Shown: positions 9,007-16,708 of the stretch, one piece after another
How the letters are laid out: the number at the start of each line of letters is the position of its first letter
How positions within the stretch are numbered: position 1 is the stretch's first letter
From: Actinomycetes bacterium
Lineage (GTDB): Bacteria; Actinomycetota; Acidimicrobiia; Acidimicrobiales; RAAP-2
Direction of reading: 5' to 3'
Assembly (NCBI GenBank): GCA_021820665.1
Contig: JAKADK010000031.1
Coordinates: forward strand, 1-32,261
DNA length: 32,261 nucleotides
The notes under the pieces: model-generated
The model's input: the letters and a program-made list of their open reading frames with translations, nothing else
What the model was told of the DNA's origin: nothing
Databases searched by the model: none
Program-made: the position numbers and the translations under genes

Positions 9007-10335
9007 GTGTCGGAGCTCGTCGATGACGGCAGCCTGCCGGGCGACCGTGTCGGCGCCGGGGCCGTCGTGCAGGCAGGCCCCACGCCCCGCGTAGCGGCGA
9101 CGCCACCTCATGAGCGAGGTCTGGTCGAAGACGTGGACCCCGCTCCGTTCCACGCCGTGCACTCCGCCCCCCATCCCCGGCCCCAACCGTCACTGGGGGC
9201 GACGCACCCTGAGACGCCGACGACACCAAGGGGCCCGCTGGAGATCCTTCGCCAGTGGAGCCGGCCGCTCCTGATCGACGTGGCAGCACGGCTCTCGACA
9301 CTGTTCGTTGCGTTCGCCGTCGCCTCCACCGACCGGGTCGGTGTCGGCACGCTGCTCGACAAATGGGACGGGAAGTGGTTCCTCCTTGCCGCCCGCTCCG
9401 GCTACCCGAGCACGATCCCGACTGGCGTCGGGAACCCTGCGCAGAGCACCCTCGGATTTTTTCCGGCTTTTCCGCTGGTCATCCGGGGCGTCGCTGCCGG
9501 AACCGGGTTGTCCGACGAGATGGCGGGCCTGCTGGCCGTGTACGTCCTCGGGCTCGTGGCCTCCGTCCTCATCTGGAAGCTGCTGGCGGACACCGTCGGG
9601 CAGACCGGCGCCGACGTGGGGACGGCGCTCGTGCTGTTCTCACCGTCGGCGTTCGTGCTGGGCATGGTCTACTCCGAAGCGTTGCTGGTGGTATGCGTCG
9701 CCGGCTGCCTGCTCGCGTTGAGACGCCACCAGTGGGTGACGGCCGGCGTGATGGCCGCTGTGGCGTCGGCGACCGACCCCCTCGGCGCCGCCGTGTTCGT
9801 CCCCTGTGCCATCGCCGCCTGGGTGGCCATCCGGGACCACCGGACCTGGCGGTCCCTTGCTGCTCCGATCCTGGCGCCAGTCGGGATCACCGCGTTCTTC
9901 GTCTACCTCTGGGTTCATGTCGGCACGCCGCTCGCCTACTACATCGCCCAGAGACGGGGCTGGCAGAGCGGCACGCTCGGTCTGGGACTGATCTCGCCGT
10001 TCCAGTACCTCTTCGATCATGGGTTCAACGATCCCAACGACACGGTCAAGGCCGCGAGCACCCTGGCCGTCGCTGTGCTCCTTGTCGCCTTCCTGCGGCG
10101 GCGTCCCGACGGGGCGACCGTCGGCTACGTCGTCGCCGCTCTGGCCATCGCCGCCATTTCGCCGCTGATCAGCTGGACGCCGCGCGTCGCGCTCCGGGCG
10201 TTTCCGGTGCTCGGTCTCCCGGTGGCCCGGCTTCGGCACCCCTGGGTGCTCGCCGTGCTTGTGCTCTCGGCCGTGTTCATGTGCGTCCTCACGGTCCTCG
10301 CTCTCGGGAACGGGACGATACCCTTCACCCCATGA
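9007..10335 (+). CDS. GT-C membrane mannosyltransferase, PIG-V-like
   Basis: A polytopic membrane protein of about 442 residues. The LDKWDGKWFLLAARSGYP segment, the following FFPAFPLVIRG and YSEALLVV segments and an alternating pattern of long hydrophobic stretches resemble the PIG-V/GT-C family, which transfers mannose from a polyprenyl-phosphate donor outside the membrane. The Trp-Asp pair is the expected acidic site of GT-C enzymes. The start is uncertain: GTG 9007 has GGAG at 8993-8996, but convincing family similarity starts only near 9240, and GTGs at 9067, 9133 and 9157 are also in frame. The stop overlaps an ATG as ATGA, and a second mannosyltransferase gene follows, so the two probably work together on a lipoglycan. 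Confidence 0.75.
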   Translation: MSELVDDGSLPGDRVGAGAVVQAGPTPRVAATPPHERGLVEDVDPAPFHAVHSAPHPRPQPSLGATHPETPTTPRGPLEILRQWSRPLLIDVAARLSTLFVAFAVASTDRVGVGTLLDKWDGKWFLLAARSGYPSTIPTGVGNPAQSTLGFFPAFPLVIRGVAAGTGLSDEMAGLLAVYVLGLVASVLIWKLLADTVGQTGADVGTALVLFSPSAFVLGMVYSEALLVVCVAGCLLALRRHQWVTAGVMAAVASATDPLGAAVFVPCAIAAWVAIRDHRTWRSLAAPILAPVGITAFFVYLWVHVGTPLAYYIAQRRGWQSGTLGLGLISPFQYLFDHGFNDPNDTVKAASTLAVAVLLVAFLRRRPDGATVGYVVAALAIAAISPLISWTPRVALRAFPVLGLPVARLRHPWVLAVLVLSAVFMCVLTVLALGNGTIPFTP

Positions 10336-10520
10336 GCGGAACTGGCGGGACGCGGCGCTCGCCGGGACCATCCGGCGCGGATTCCGAACCCGAGGCGGTG
10401 TCCGAACCCGAGGCGGTGTCCGAACCCGAGGCGGTGTCCGAACCCGAGGCGGTGTCCGAGCCGGTGGGGAGTCAGGGAGCAGGGACAGGAGCGGGAATGC
10501 GAGCGGGGACGCGCCGTTGA
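10332..10520 (+). CDS. Mini-ORF with SEPEAV repeats between two glycosyltransferase genes
   Basis: A 62-residue frame opens at an ATG overlapping the previous stop (ATGA) and closes at a TGA overlapping the TTG start of the next gene (TTGA). The product is disordered: a Ser/Gly/Arg lead, SEPEAV repeated four times, then a Gly/Ala/Arg tail. It may be a real coupling peptide, a spacer that carries ribosomes from one gene to the next, or the former amino terminus of the downstream gene separated by a frameshift. In the downstream gene's frame the same bases read as RTRGGV repeats. Confidence 0.3.
   Translation: MSGTGGTRRSPGPSGADSEPEAVSEPEAVSEPEAVSEPEAVSEPVGSQGAGTGAGMRAGTRR
10383..10454 (+). repeat. 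18-bp tandem repeat x4
   Basis: Four perfect copies of TCCGAACCCGAGGCGGTG begin at 10383, 10401, 10419 and 10437, with a degenerate partial copy at 10455-10466. The period is a multiple of three. Confidence 0.95.
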
Positions 10521-11926
10521 CGACAGAACTACCCAGCGGGAGTCCCCGTGTCGGCGGACGGTGGGCGGCACGGGCCCCACGGCGGGCAGCGCAGGCCTGG
10601 GACCGGGTGGTCGATGTCAGCCGCCCCGTGCTCGCGTCGCGGTCGGGTCGCGTCCTCGTCACCGTCGTCTGCCTGGCCGCCCTGCTCGAGGTGCTCGACT
10701 GGCGGGTCGGCCAGTTCCTGGTCGGTCGAACGGTCGCCCTCATGATCGACCTCAACGTCTACCGGCGGGCCGGCGCCGACGTGCTGGCCGGGCGGTCGAT
10801 CTACCGCCAGCCGTACGGCGCCTTCCCGTTCACGTACCCGCCCTTCGCCGCCTTGGGCGCCGTTGTGGTGGCGTGGGGTGAGCGCCAGGTCATCCAGGTG
10901 CTCTGGACGGTCGCCAGCCTCGCGGTGCTCGGAGCTGTGATCTTCGCCACGCTCCGGCGCCGGTTCCCCGCCTGGGACCGGGGCGCACTCGGTCTCCTCG
11001 CGCTGGCCGCGCTGGCGGTGCTCTCCCTCATGCAGCCCGTCTACGAGAACTTCTATTACGGACAGGTGAACATCTTCCTCATGGCGCTGTGCTTCTTCGA
11101 CGTTGTCTCCACGTCGTCCCGCCGGCCCCGCGGCGTGCTCGTCGGGATCGCCGCCGGCGCGAAGCTCGTACCGGGCATCTTCGGGCTCTACTTCCTCCTC
11201 ACCGGTCAGATCCGGGCTGCCATCGTCTCCGGGCTCTCGTTCCTCGCCACGGTGGGCTTGACCTGGGCGTTCCTACCCAACGATTCCTATCGGTACTGGT
11301 TGCACATCATCTTCGACACGGCGCGGATCGGCTCGCCGACCTTCCACCGGAACCAGTCCCTCTACGGTGCCGCGCTCCGGGCCGTTTCGGGCACCGACGG
11401 CCGAGCACTCTTCGCCGTAGCCGCCGTCGCCGTAGCGGTCGTCGGGTTCCGGCGAGCCCGGTCCCTGACGGCCCAAGGGGACCTCGTCGCCGCCGCCCTC
11501 GTTGTCGGACTGATCGGCATCCTCGTGTCCCCGGTCTCGTGGACCCACCACCTCGACTGGGTCGCTCCCCTCCTCGTCCTCGTGGTCCTGGATGCCGATC
11601 GCCCCATCCTGTGGCTATGGGGCGCCGTGTGCATCGCAATTTTCTCCCTCCCGGTCCCGCTCGATGCTTCGGCATTCGTACGAACCCACGCCGGGGTCCT
11701 CCGGGTCTTCGGCGCCATCGGCGAGGACGCCTTCGCCCTGCTGGTCCTCGGGTTGCTCGTGACGCCGTTCCGATCCAACCGAATTCCATGGCACTGGGGT
11801 GCCGGCGGCGCCGGACTGCCAGACCCGCCGGGGTCGGGAGGGGACCCCCTGACCCGGCGAGCCGGTCGACCCGAGCCGGCTCAGTCCAGCTCGAGCAACC
11901 CGACGGCGGTCGCGGCCCGCCGGTAG
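10517..11926 (+). CDS. GT87-family polyprenyl-phosphate mannosyltransferase (DUF2029)
   Basis: A polytopic membrane protein of about 469 residues. The family pattern is clear: MIDLNVYRRAGADVLAGRSIY then FPFTYPPFAAL, with the Asp that acts as catalytic base in PimE-like GT-C enzymes, followed by NFYYGQVNIFLMAL and a series of hydrophobic segments. Known members (PimE, MptC) add alpha-1,2-mannose to phosphatidylinositol mannosides or lipomannan using decaprenyl-phosphomannose on the outer face of the membrane. TTG 10517 is chosen for its overlap with the mini-ORF stop and the GGGG at 10505-10508; the frame stays open further upstream but there it encodes Arg/Gly repeats. The last 46 bases overlap trpS on the opposite strand. 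Confidence 0.85.
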   Translation: MTTELPSGSPRVGGRWAARAPRRAAQAWDRVVDVSRPVLASRSGRVLVTVVCLAALLEVLDWRVGQFLVGRTVALMIDLNVYRRAGADVLAGRSIYRQPYGAFPFTYPPFAALGAVVVAWGERQVIQVLWTVASLAVLGAVIFATLRRRFPAWDRGALGLLALAALAVLSLMQPVYENFYYGQVNIFLMALCFFDVVSTSSRRPRGVLVGIAAGAKLVPGIFGLYFLLTGQIRAAIVSGLSFLATVGLTWAFLPNDSYRYWLHIIFDTARIGSPTFHRNQSLYGAALRAVSGTDGRALFAVAAVAVAVVGFRRARSLTAQGDLVAAALVVGLIGILVSPVSWTHHLDWVAPLLVLVVLDADRPILWLWGAVCIAIFSLPVPLDASAFVRTHAGVLRVFGAIGEDAFALLVLGLLVTPFRSNRIPWHWGAGGAGLPDPPGSGGDPLTRRAGRPEPAQSSSSNPTAVAARR

Positions 11927-12864
11927 GTCGCAGCGGCCACGGCGGACGCCTTGGCCGCACCGGTGCGGAGGAGGTTGAGGACCTCACCGGGATCGCCAGC
12001 CAGCTCGGCGTGGCGTCGGCGCACGGGCGCCAGCAGCTCGACGAGCGCCTCGGCGGTGTCGCGTTTGACGTCGCCGTACCGCTCGTAGCCTTCGGCCACG
12101 TCCGCCGGTGTCCGGTTCGTGGCCACCGCCAGCAGCTCCAGGAGGTTGGCCAGGCCCGGTTGACGCTCGGGGTCGTAGCGCACGGCGCCCTCGGTGTCGG
12201 TCACGGCCCGGCGGACCTTGCGCTCGATATCGGCTGGTTCGTCGAGCATGCCGATGGTCCCGAGGGGGGAGTGCGTGGACTTCGACATCTTCCGCGTCGG
12301 GTCCTGGAGGTCCATGACCCGCGCCCCGACCGCCGGGGTCGAGGCCTCGGGAACCACGAACGTTGTCCCGTAGCGGCGGTTGAAGCGTTCGGCCAGCACC
12401 CGGGCCAGCTCCAGGTGCTGCCGCTGGTCGTCGCCGACCGGTACCCGGTCGGCGTCGTAGAGCAGGATATCGGCCGCCATGAGGACGGGGTAGGTGAAAA
12501 GGCCGACGCGCACCGAGGTACGTCCGTGCCCCTTCTCCTTGAACTGCGTCATCCGCGACAGCTCACCCATCGTGGCCGTGCACTCGAGCAACCAGGCCAG
12601 GGAGGTGTGCTCGGGCACGGAGCTCTGCACGAAGAGGGTACAGCGTGCCGGGTCGAGCCCGGCAGCCAGGAGGGCGGTCGCCGTCTCCCGAGTCTGGGCG
12701 CGCAGGCGATCGGGATCGGTGTCCACGGTGAGGGCGTGGAGGTCGACGATGCAGTAGAGGGCGTCGTGGACCAGCTGGTCTGCGACCCAGTGGCGCACGG
12801 CACCGAGGTAGTTCCCCAGGTGGAGCTCGCCGCTCGGTTGGATACCCGACAACACCCTGGACAT
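11881..12864 (-). CDS. trpS: Tryptophanyl-tRNA synthetase
   Basis: Class I aminoacyl-tRNA synthetase that charges tRNA-Trp. The 327-residue length is normal. It begins MSRVLSGIQPSGELHLGNYL, with the HIGH-equivalent HLGN at 15-18, has the GDDQRQHLE substrate segment at 144-152, and ends its Rossmann domain with KMSKS at 192-196. I chose ATG 12864 because it gives the conserved opening; the frame extends upstream without similarity. TACCAT at 12873-12878 (minus strand) sits 8 bases before the ATG and may be its -10. It is divergent from scpA with 61 bases between start codons and overlaps the end of the GT87 gene antisense by 46 bases. Confidence 0.95.
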   Translation of the reverse strand: MSRVLSGIQPSGELHLGNYLGAVRHWVADQLVHDALYCIVDLHALTVDTDPDRLRAQTRETATALLAAGLDPARCTLFVQSSVPEHTSLAWLLECTATMGELSRMTQFKEKGHGRTSVRVGLFTYPVLMAADILLYDADRVPVGDDQRQHLELARVLAERFNRRYGTTFVVPEASTPAVGARVMDLQDPTRKMSKSTHSPLGTIGMLDEPADIERKVRRAVTDTEGAVRYDPERQPGLANLLELLAVATNRTPADVAEGYERYGDVKRDTAEALVELLAPVRRRHAELAGDPGEVLNLLRTGAAKASAVAAATYRRAATAVGLLELD

Positions 12865-12872
12865 GGGCGTGC

Positions 12873-12915
12873 ATGGTAGTTGGTCGCCGGCACCACCCCC
12901 GGGAGCCGGTATCGT
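12873..12915. promoter_or_regulatory. Divergent trpS / scpA promoter region
   Basis: The 61-base gap holds TACCAT on the minus strand (12873-12878), 8 bases before trpS, and TATCGT on the plus strand (12910-12915), 10 bases before scpA. scpA also has a Shine-Dalgarno GGGAGGA at 12917-12923, so its leader would be only a few bases long. Confidence 0.4.
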
Positions 12916-12925
12916 CGGGAGGACC

Positions 12926-13708
12926 ATGGTCGTCACGGTGTGCACCCCGGTCTACGAGGGCCCGCTCGACGCGCTCCTCCACCTCGTGACCACTCACCAG
13001 CTCGAGCTCTACGACATCCCGTTGGGCGACGTCGTCGAGGCTTTCCTGGGGGAGATGGCCTCGTCGGGAGCCGTCGACCTGTCGGCTCTGTCGGAGTTCC
13101 TCGTGGTCCTGGCCGTCCTGGTCGAGCTGAAGTCCCGACGGCTCCTCCCCGGCCCCGACGAGGTCGAGACCGACGAAGAGCTGGAGGGTTGGGAAGTGCG
13201 CGACGTCCTCCTCGCCCGGTTGCTCGAGTGCCAGGCCTACGGTGCGGCCGGCGACGTCTTCGCCGTGCTCGCCGAACGGGCGGCGGCCAGCGTGCCCCGG
13301 AGTGCCGGCATCGACCCCACGATCGTCGTCGATCCGCCTGACCTGCTCGAAGGCGTCGACGCCGCCCAGGTGGCCCAGGCGTACCGCCGCGCCACCGCGC
13401 CCCGACCGGCTCCGGTGATCGACCTGGCTCACGTGACGGTCGACACGCTGACCGTGGCTGAGGCGGTCAGCGAGCTCGTGGCGACACTTCCGGGCGCAGG
13501 ACGGGTGAGCTTTCGCTCCCTCACCGGGCACCTGGCGACGCGGCTCGAGGTAATCGTGCGGTTTCTGGCCGTTCTCGAGTTGTGCAAGCAGGGCCACGTC
13601 ACGCTCGACCAGGGCTGCACCTTCGGTGACCTGGAGATCAGCTGGACCGATCACGCCGGGGCGGGCGGGACCGGCGCCGACGAGACACCCGACGAGTACG
13701 AGGGCTGA
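12926..13708 (+). CDS. scpA: Segregation and condensation protein A (kleisin)
   Basis: Kleisin subunit that bridges SMC ATPase heads in the bacterial condensin. The 260-residue protein opens VVTVCTPVYEGPLDALLHLV, matching the conserved ScpA amino terminus (FEGPLDLLLHLI in most species), followed by LELYDIPLGDVVEAFL and a helical LSEFLVVLAVLVELKSRRLLP. The C-terminal winged helix that binds SMC spans roughly 175-245. ATG 12926 is chosen for the GGGAGGA at 12917-12923 and the conserved opening. scpB starts 3 bases after the stop. Confidence 0.95.
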   Translation: MVVTVCTPVYEGPLDALLHLVTTHQLELYDIPLGDVVEAFLGEMASSGAVDLSALSEFLVVLAVLVELKSRRLLPGPDEVETDEELEGWEVRDVLLARLLECQAYGAAGDVFAVLAERAAASVPRSAGIDPTIVVDPPDLLEGVDAAQVAQAYRRATAPRPAPVIDLAHVTVDTLTVAEAVSELVATLPGAGRVSFRSLTGHLATRLEVIVRFLAVLELCKQGHVTLDQGCTFGDLEISWTDHAGAGGTGADETPDEYEG

Positions 13709-13711
13709 GCC

Positions 13712-14284
13712 GTGCCGCTCTCCGATCACGCCCGGATCATCGAGGCCATCCTCACGGCGGCAGTCGAGCCGGTGTCTCCCCGGCTCCTGGTCGAGCTGTT
13801 GGAGATCCCCGCCGACCGGGTCGACCAGGCGTGCGACGAGCTGATCCGCTCGTGTGAGGAGCAACGGCGCGGCTTCGTCGTGGTCAGGATCGCCGGGGGG
13901 CTTCGCATGCAGACCCAACCGGACCTGGTGTCCTACATCGAGCGGTTCGCCAACACGGGGGTCTCGTCCCGCCTGTCGTCGGCCGCCCTCGAGACTCTGG
14001 CCATCGTCGCCTACCGGCAACCGGTCTCCCGTGCCCAGATCGCCGCGCTCCGGGGGGTGAACGTCGACGGGGTGGTACGGCTCCTGGAGCAGCGCGGCTA
14101 CATCGCTCCGGTCGGCCGCGCCGCCGGCCCCGGCCAGCCGATCCTGTACGCGACGACCGACGCGTTTCTGGAGCGGCTGGGACTCGATCGCTTGGCGCAG
14201 CTGCCTCCGGTCGAAGACCTCCTGCCTGGTCCGGAGACGGTCAGCGAGCTCGAAGACCGCCTCCGACCCGCTCCCGGTGAGTGA
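13712..14284 (+). CDS. scpB: Segregation and condensation protein B
   Basis: Dimeric winged-helix partner of ScpA in the SMC complex. The 190-residue protein has two winged-helix domains (about 5-75 and 85-160); SAALETLAIVAYRQPVSRAQIAALRGVNVDGVV is the typical ScpB core, seen here from about residue 89. It starts at GTG 13712 immediately after scpA and its end overlaps rluB by 8 bases, the arrangement of Rv1709-Rv1711. Confidence 0.95.
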   Translation: MPLSDHARIIEAILTAAVEPVSPRLLVELLEIPADRVDQACDELIRSCEEQRRGFVVVRIAGGLRMQTQPDLVSYIERFANTGVSSRLSSAALETLAIVAYRQPVSRAQIAALRGVNVDGVVRLLEQRGYIAPVGRAAGPGQPILYATTDAFLERLGLDRLAQLPPVEDLLPGPETVSELEDRLRPAPGE

Positions 14285-15191
14285 GGGCGGAGGTCGTCCC
14301 GAGGCTCGTGACCGCCCGGGACCAGCCGGCAAGGCGGGGACACCCGGCTATCCGGAGGTGGCTGGAGAGGCAGGGACGCCAGCGGACCAGGAGCGGTCGG
14401 AAGGGGAGCGCCTGCAGAAAGTCCTGGCCCGCATCGGGCTCGGCTCCCGCCGGGTGTGCGAGGACCTCATCGACTCCGGCCGTATCACGGTCAACGGCGA
14501 AATTCCGGTGCTCGGGCGCCGGGTTCGCGCCAGCATGGACCGCATCTGCCTCGACGGTGTCCCCCTGTCCGTGCGGCCCGATCTCGTGCACTACCTCCTC
14601 AACAAGCCGTTCGGCACGGTGAGCACGGTCAGCGACACGCACGGCCGGCCCACGGTGGTGTCCCTCGTCCCCCCGTCCCCGCGCGTCTTCCCGGTCGGAC
14701 GCCTCGACCGCGACACCGAGGGACTCCTGATCCTCACCAACGATGGCGAGCTGGCCCAACGCCTCACCCACCCCTCCTACGGCGTGTGGAAGGAGTACCT
14801 GGCTGAGGTGGAGGGGGTGCCGAGCCGAGCCGCCCTCCGCTCCCTGCGCGAAGGCGTCGAGCTGGACGACGGCCCGACGGCGCCGGCTCGGGTGTCGAAC
14901 CCGGCTCCGAACCTGGTGAGGGTGGCGATCCACGAGGGACGCAACCGGCAGGTACGGCGGATGTGCGCCGCCGTGGGCCACCCGGTGGTGCGGCTGGTGC
15001 GGACACGGATCGGACCGCTGGCGGACGCGACGCTCAGCCCCGGGCAGTGGCGGCACCTGACACCCGCGGAGGTACGGGCCTTGTGGGCCGCGGCCGAGGC
15101 GGTGGGCCTCGGGCCATCCTCGCCCGACGACACCGCCCTGCGAAGCGGGCCCCGGGCCCCGGGCGGCGCGGGCCCCGGGCGAAGCGGCTGA
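14277..15191 (+). CDS. rluB: 23S rRNA pseudouridine synthase RluB-type
   Basis: Converts a uridine in 23S rRNA helix 89 to pseudouridine (U2605 in E. coli). An S4 RNA-binding domain (about 43-90) precedes the RsuA-type catalytic domain, with the catalytic Asp in GRLDRDTEGLL (D144) and the conserved EGRNRQVRRM downstream. The first 40 residues are Gly/Pro/Ala-rich with an imperfect AGTP repeat and are unlike the family; the true start may be later, though GTG 14277 overlaps scpB as expected in a coupled operon. The last 25 residues are encoded by a very GC-rich repeat. Confidence 0.92.
   Translation: MSEGGGRPEARDRPGPAGKAGTPGYPEVAGEAGTPADQERSEGERLQKVLARIGLGSRRVCEDLIDSGRITVNGEIPVLGRRVRASMDRICLDGVPLSVRPDLVHYLLNKPFGTVSTVSDTHGRPTVVSLVPPSPRVFPVGRLDRDTEGLLILTNDGELAQRLTHPSYGVWKEYLAEVEGVPSRAALRSLREGVELDDGPTAPARVSNPAPNLVRVAIHEGRNRQVRRMCAAVGHPVVRLVRTRIGPLADATLSPGQWRHLTPAEVRALWAAAEAVGLGPSSPDDTALRSGPRAPGGAGPGRSG
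15145..15180 (+). repeat. GC-palindrome repeats at the 3' end of rluB
   Basis: GCGGGCCCCGGGC occurs at 15145-15157 and 15168-15180, and CGAAGCGG flanks both (15141-15148, 15180-15187). GGGCCC and CCCGGG are self-complementary, so the strand can fold into a strong hairpin just before the aroH promoter. It could terminate or attenuate read-through from the scp genes, but there is no T-run. Confidence 0.5.
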
Positions 15192-15207
15192 GTAGCATTC
15201 CCGTCCG

Positions 15208-15576
15208 ATGCCTACCTTCGTGAGAGCCATACGCGGCGCCACCACCGTCGAGCGAGACACGCCGGACGCCATCGCCGACCGAGTCGTCGCCCTGCTGAGC
15301 GAGATCCTCGAGCGCAACGGCCTCGTCGAGGACGACATCATCTCCATCCTCTTCACCGCCACCGAGGACCTCGTCTCCACGTTCCCGGCAACGGCGGCGC
15401 GTTCCACCGGGCTCGGCGCCGTGCCGCTCATCTGCGCCCGGGAGATCCCGGTCACCGGCTCCACCCCTCGCTGCGTGCGGGTCATGCTGCACGTCACGAC
15501 GGAACGCCGCCGCGAAGACATCCACCACGTGTACCTCGAAGGCGCGAGAGGACTCCGTGACGACCTGCCCGACTGA
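15208..15576 (+). CDS. aroH: Monofunctional chorismate mutase, AroH class
   Basis: Rearranges chorismate to prephenate. The 122-residue protein aligns with B. subtilis AroH along its length. Active-site counterparts are R9 (AIRGATTV), R65, E79 (ICAREIPVTG), R91 (PRCVRVML) and Y109 (HHVYLEGA), equivalent to R7, R63, E78, R90 and Y108 of B. subtilis. ATG 15208 has TAGCAT 9 bases upstream (15193-15198), so it may have its own promoter. It overlaps tyrA by 20 bases, linking the two steps toward tyrosine. Confidence 0.94.
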   Translation: MPTFVRAIRGATTVERDTPDAIADRVVALLSEILERNGLVEDDIISILFTATEDLVSTFPATAARSTGLGAVPLICAREIPVTGSTPRCVRVMLHVTTERRREDIHHVYLEGARGLRDDLPD

Positions 15577-16708
15577 ACGGGACCCCACCGGGAGTCCCGG
15601 ACAAGCTGCCTTCGACGGGCAGGACGCCGCACCGGGTCGGGCGCTCGTGATCGGGACGGGCCTGATCGGCGGCTCCCTGGGCATGGCCCTCCGCCGTTCC
15701 GGCTGGCACGTGGCCGGGGTCGACACCGACCCGGGAGTCGTCGAGTCGGCGGTCTCCCTCGGCGCGATCGACGAGATCGGCGACGATCCTGACGCCGACC
15801 TCGTGGTGGTGGCCACGCCAGTGCACCGGTCGGCAGCGATCATCCGCGACGTCCTGGCCGACCCCCGCCGTCCCTCCACCACCGTCGTCACCGACGTCGG
15901 CAGCGTGAAGGCCTCCGTCCTCGCCGCCGTGGACCACCCGCGCTTCATCGGGGGCCACCCGATGGCCGGTTCGGAACAGGTCGGCATCGACGGGGCCGAT
16001 CCCGACCTCTTCGTCGGGGCGACCTGGGTGCTCACCCCAAGCACGACGAGTGATCCCATCGCCTATGCCCGCCTGCGTAGCGTCGTCACCGGGCTCGGCG
16101 CCACGGTCGTCGCCCTCACCGCTGACCGCCACGACGCCCTCGTGGCCGTGGTCTCCCACGTGCCCCACCTGACGGCGGTGACCCTGATGGACCTGGCGGC
16201 CTCGTTGGCCGAGGAGCACGGATCGCTCCTCCGGCTGGCGGGGAGCGGGTTCCGGGACATGACCCGGGTGGCCGCGGGACGGCCGTCGATCTGGCTGGAC
16301 ATCTGCGCCGACAACGCCCCGGCGATCGTCTTCACGCTCGACCGGCTGATCGACGGATTGCAGGCGATGCGGTCACGCGTGGCAGCGCGGGACGGGGCGT
16401 CCCTCGGAGAGATCCTCGATCGGGCGGCACTGGCGCGCCGGGGCCTGGCCACCCATGTGCCGCCGACGGCGGGACTGACCGAGGTGCGGGTGCCCGTGCC
16501 CGACCGTGCCGGCGTGCTGGCCGAGATCACAACGCTCCCGGCGGACCTCGGCATCAACGTCGTCGATTTCGAGATCGTCCACTCGCTGGAGGGTGCGTGG
16601 GGTGTGCTCGTCCTCGTGGTGGGCTCGTCTGATGCCGCCACCCTCAGCGCGGCGCTCCAGGAGCGCGGCTACCACCCTACGTCCGTCTCGATCGAGACGC
16701 CGGTATGA
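15557..16708 (+). CDS. tyrA: Prephenate dehydrogenase with C-terminal ACT domain
   Basis: Oxidatively decarboxylates prephenate to 4-hydroxyphenylpyruvate with NAD(P). The Rossmann loop GTGLIGGS is at 33-40, the substrate motif GGHPMAGSE near 131-139, and a helical dimerisation domain follows with VSHVPHLTA. Residues from about 308 (EVRVPVPDRAGVLAEITTLP) form an ACT domain, usually the site of tyrosine feedback inhibition. The first 25 residues are family-atypical, so a later start is possible. It overlaps aroH by 20 bases and aroA by 4 (ATGA). Confidence 0.94.
   Translation: MTTCPTERDPTGSPGQAAFDGQDAAPGRALVIGTGLIGGSLGMALRRSGWHVAGVDTDPGVVESAVSLGAIDEIGDDPDADLVVVATPVHRSAAIIRDVLADPRRPSTTVVTDVGSVKASVLAAVDHPRFIGGHPMAGSEQVGIDGADPDLFVGATWVLTPSTTSDPIAYARLRSVVTGLGATVVALTADRHDALVAVVSHVPHLTAVTLMDLAASLAEEHGSLLRLAGSGFRDMTRVAAGRPSIWLDICADNAPAIVFTLDRLIDGLQAMRSRVAARDGASLGEILDRAALARRGLATHVPPTAGLTEVRVPVPDRAGVLAEITTLPADLGINVVDFEIVHSLEGAWGVLVLVVGSSDAATLSAALQERGYHPTSVSIETPV

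Noticed and set aside
11089-12879. 596-codon plus-strand frame across GT87 and trpS
   Set aside because: Overlaps two well-supported genes in the wrong frame or strand and has no family motifs.
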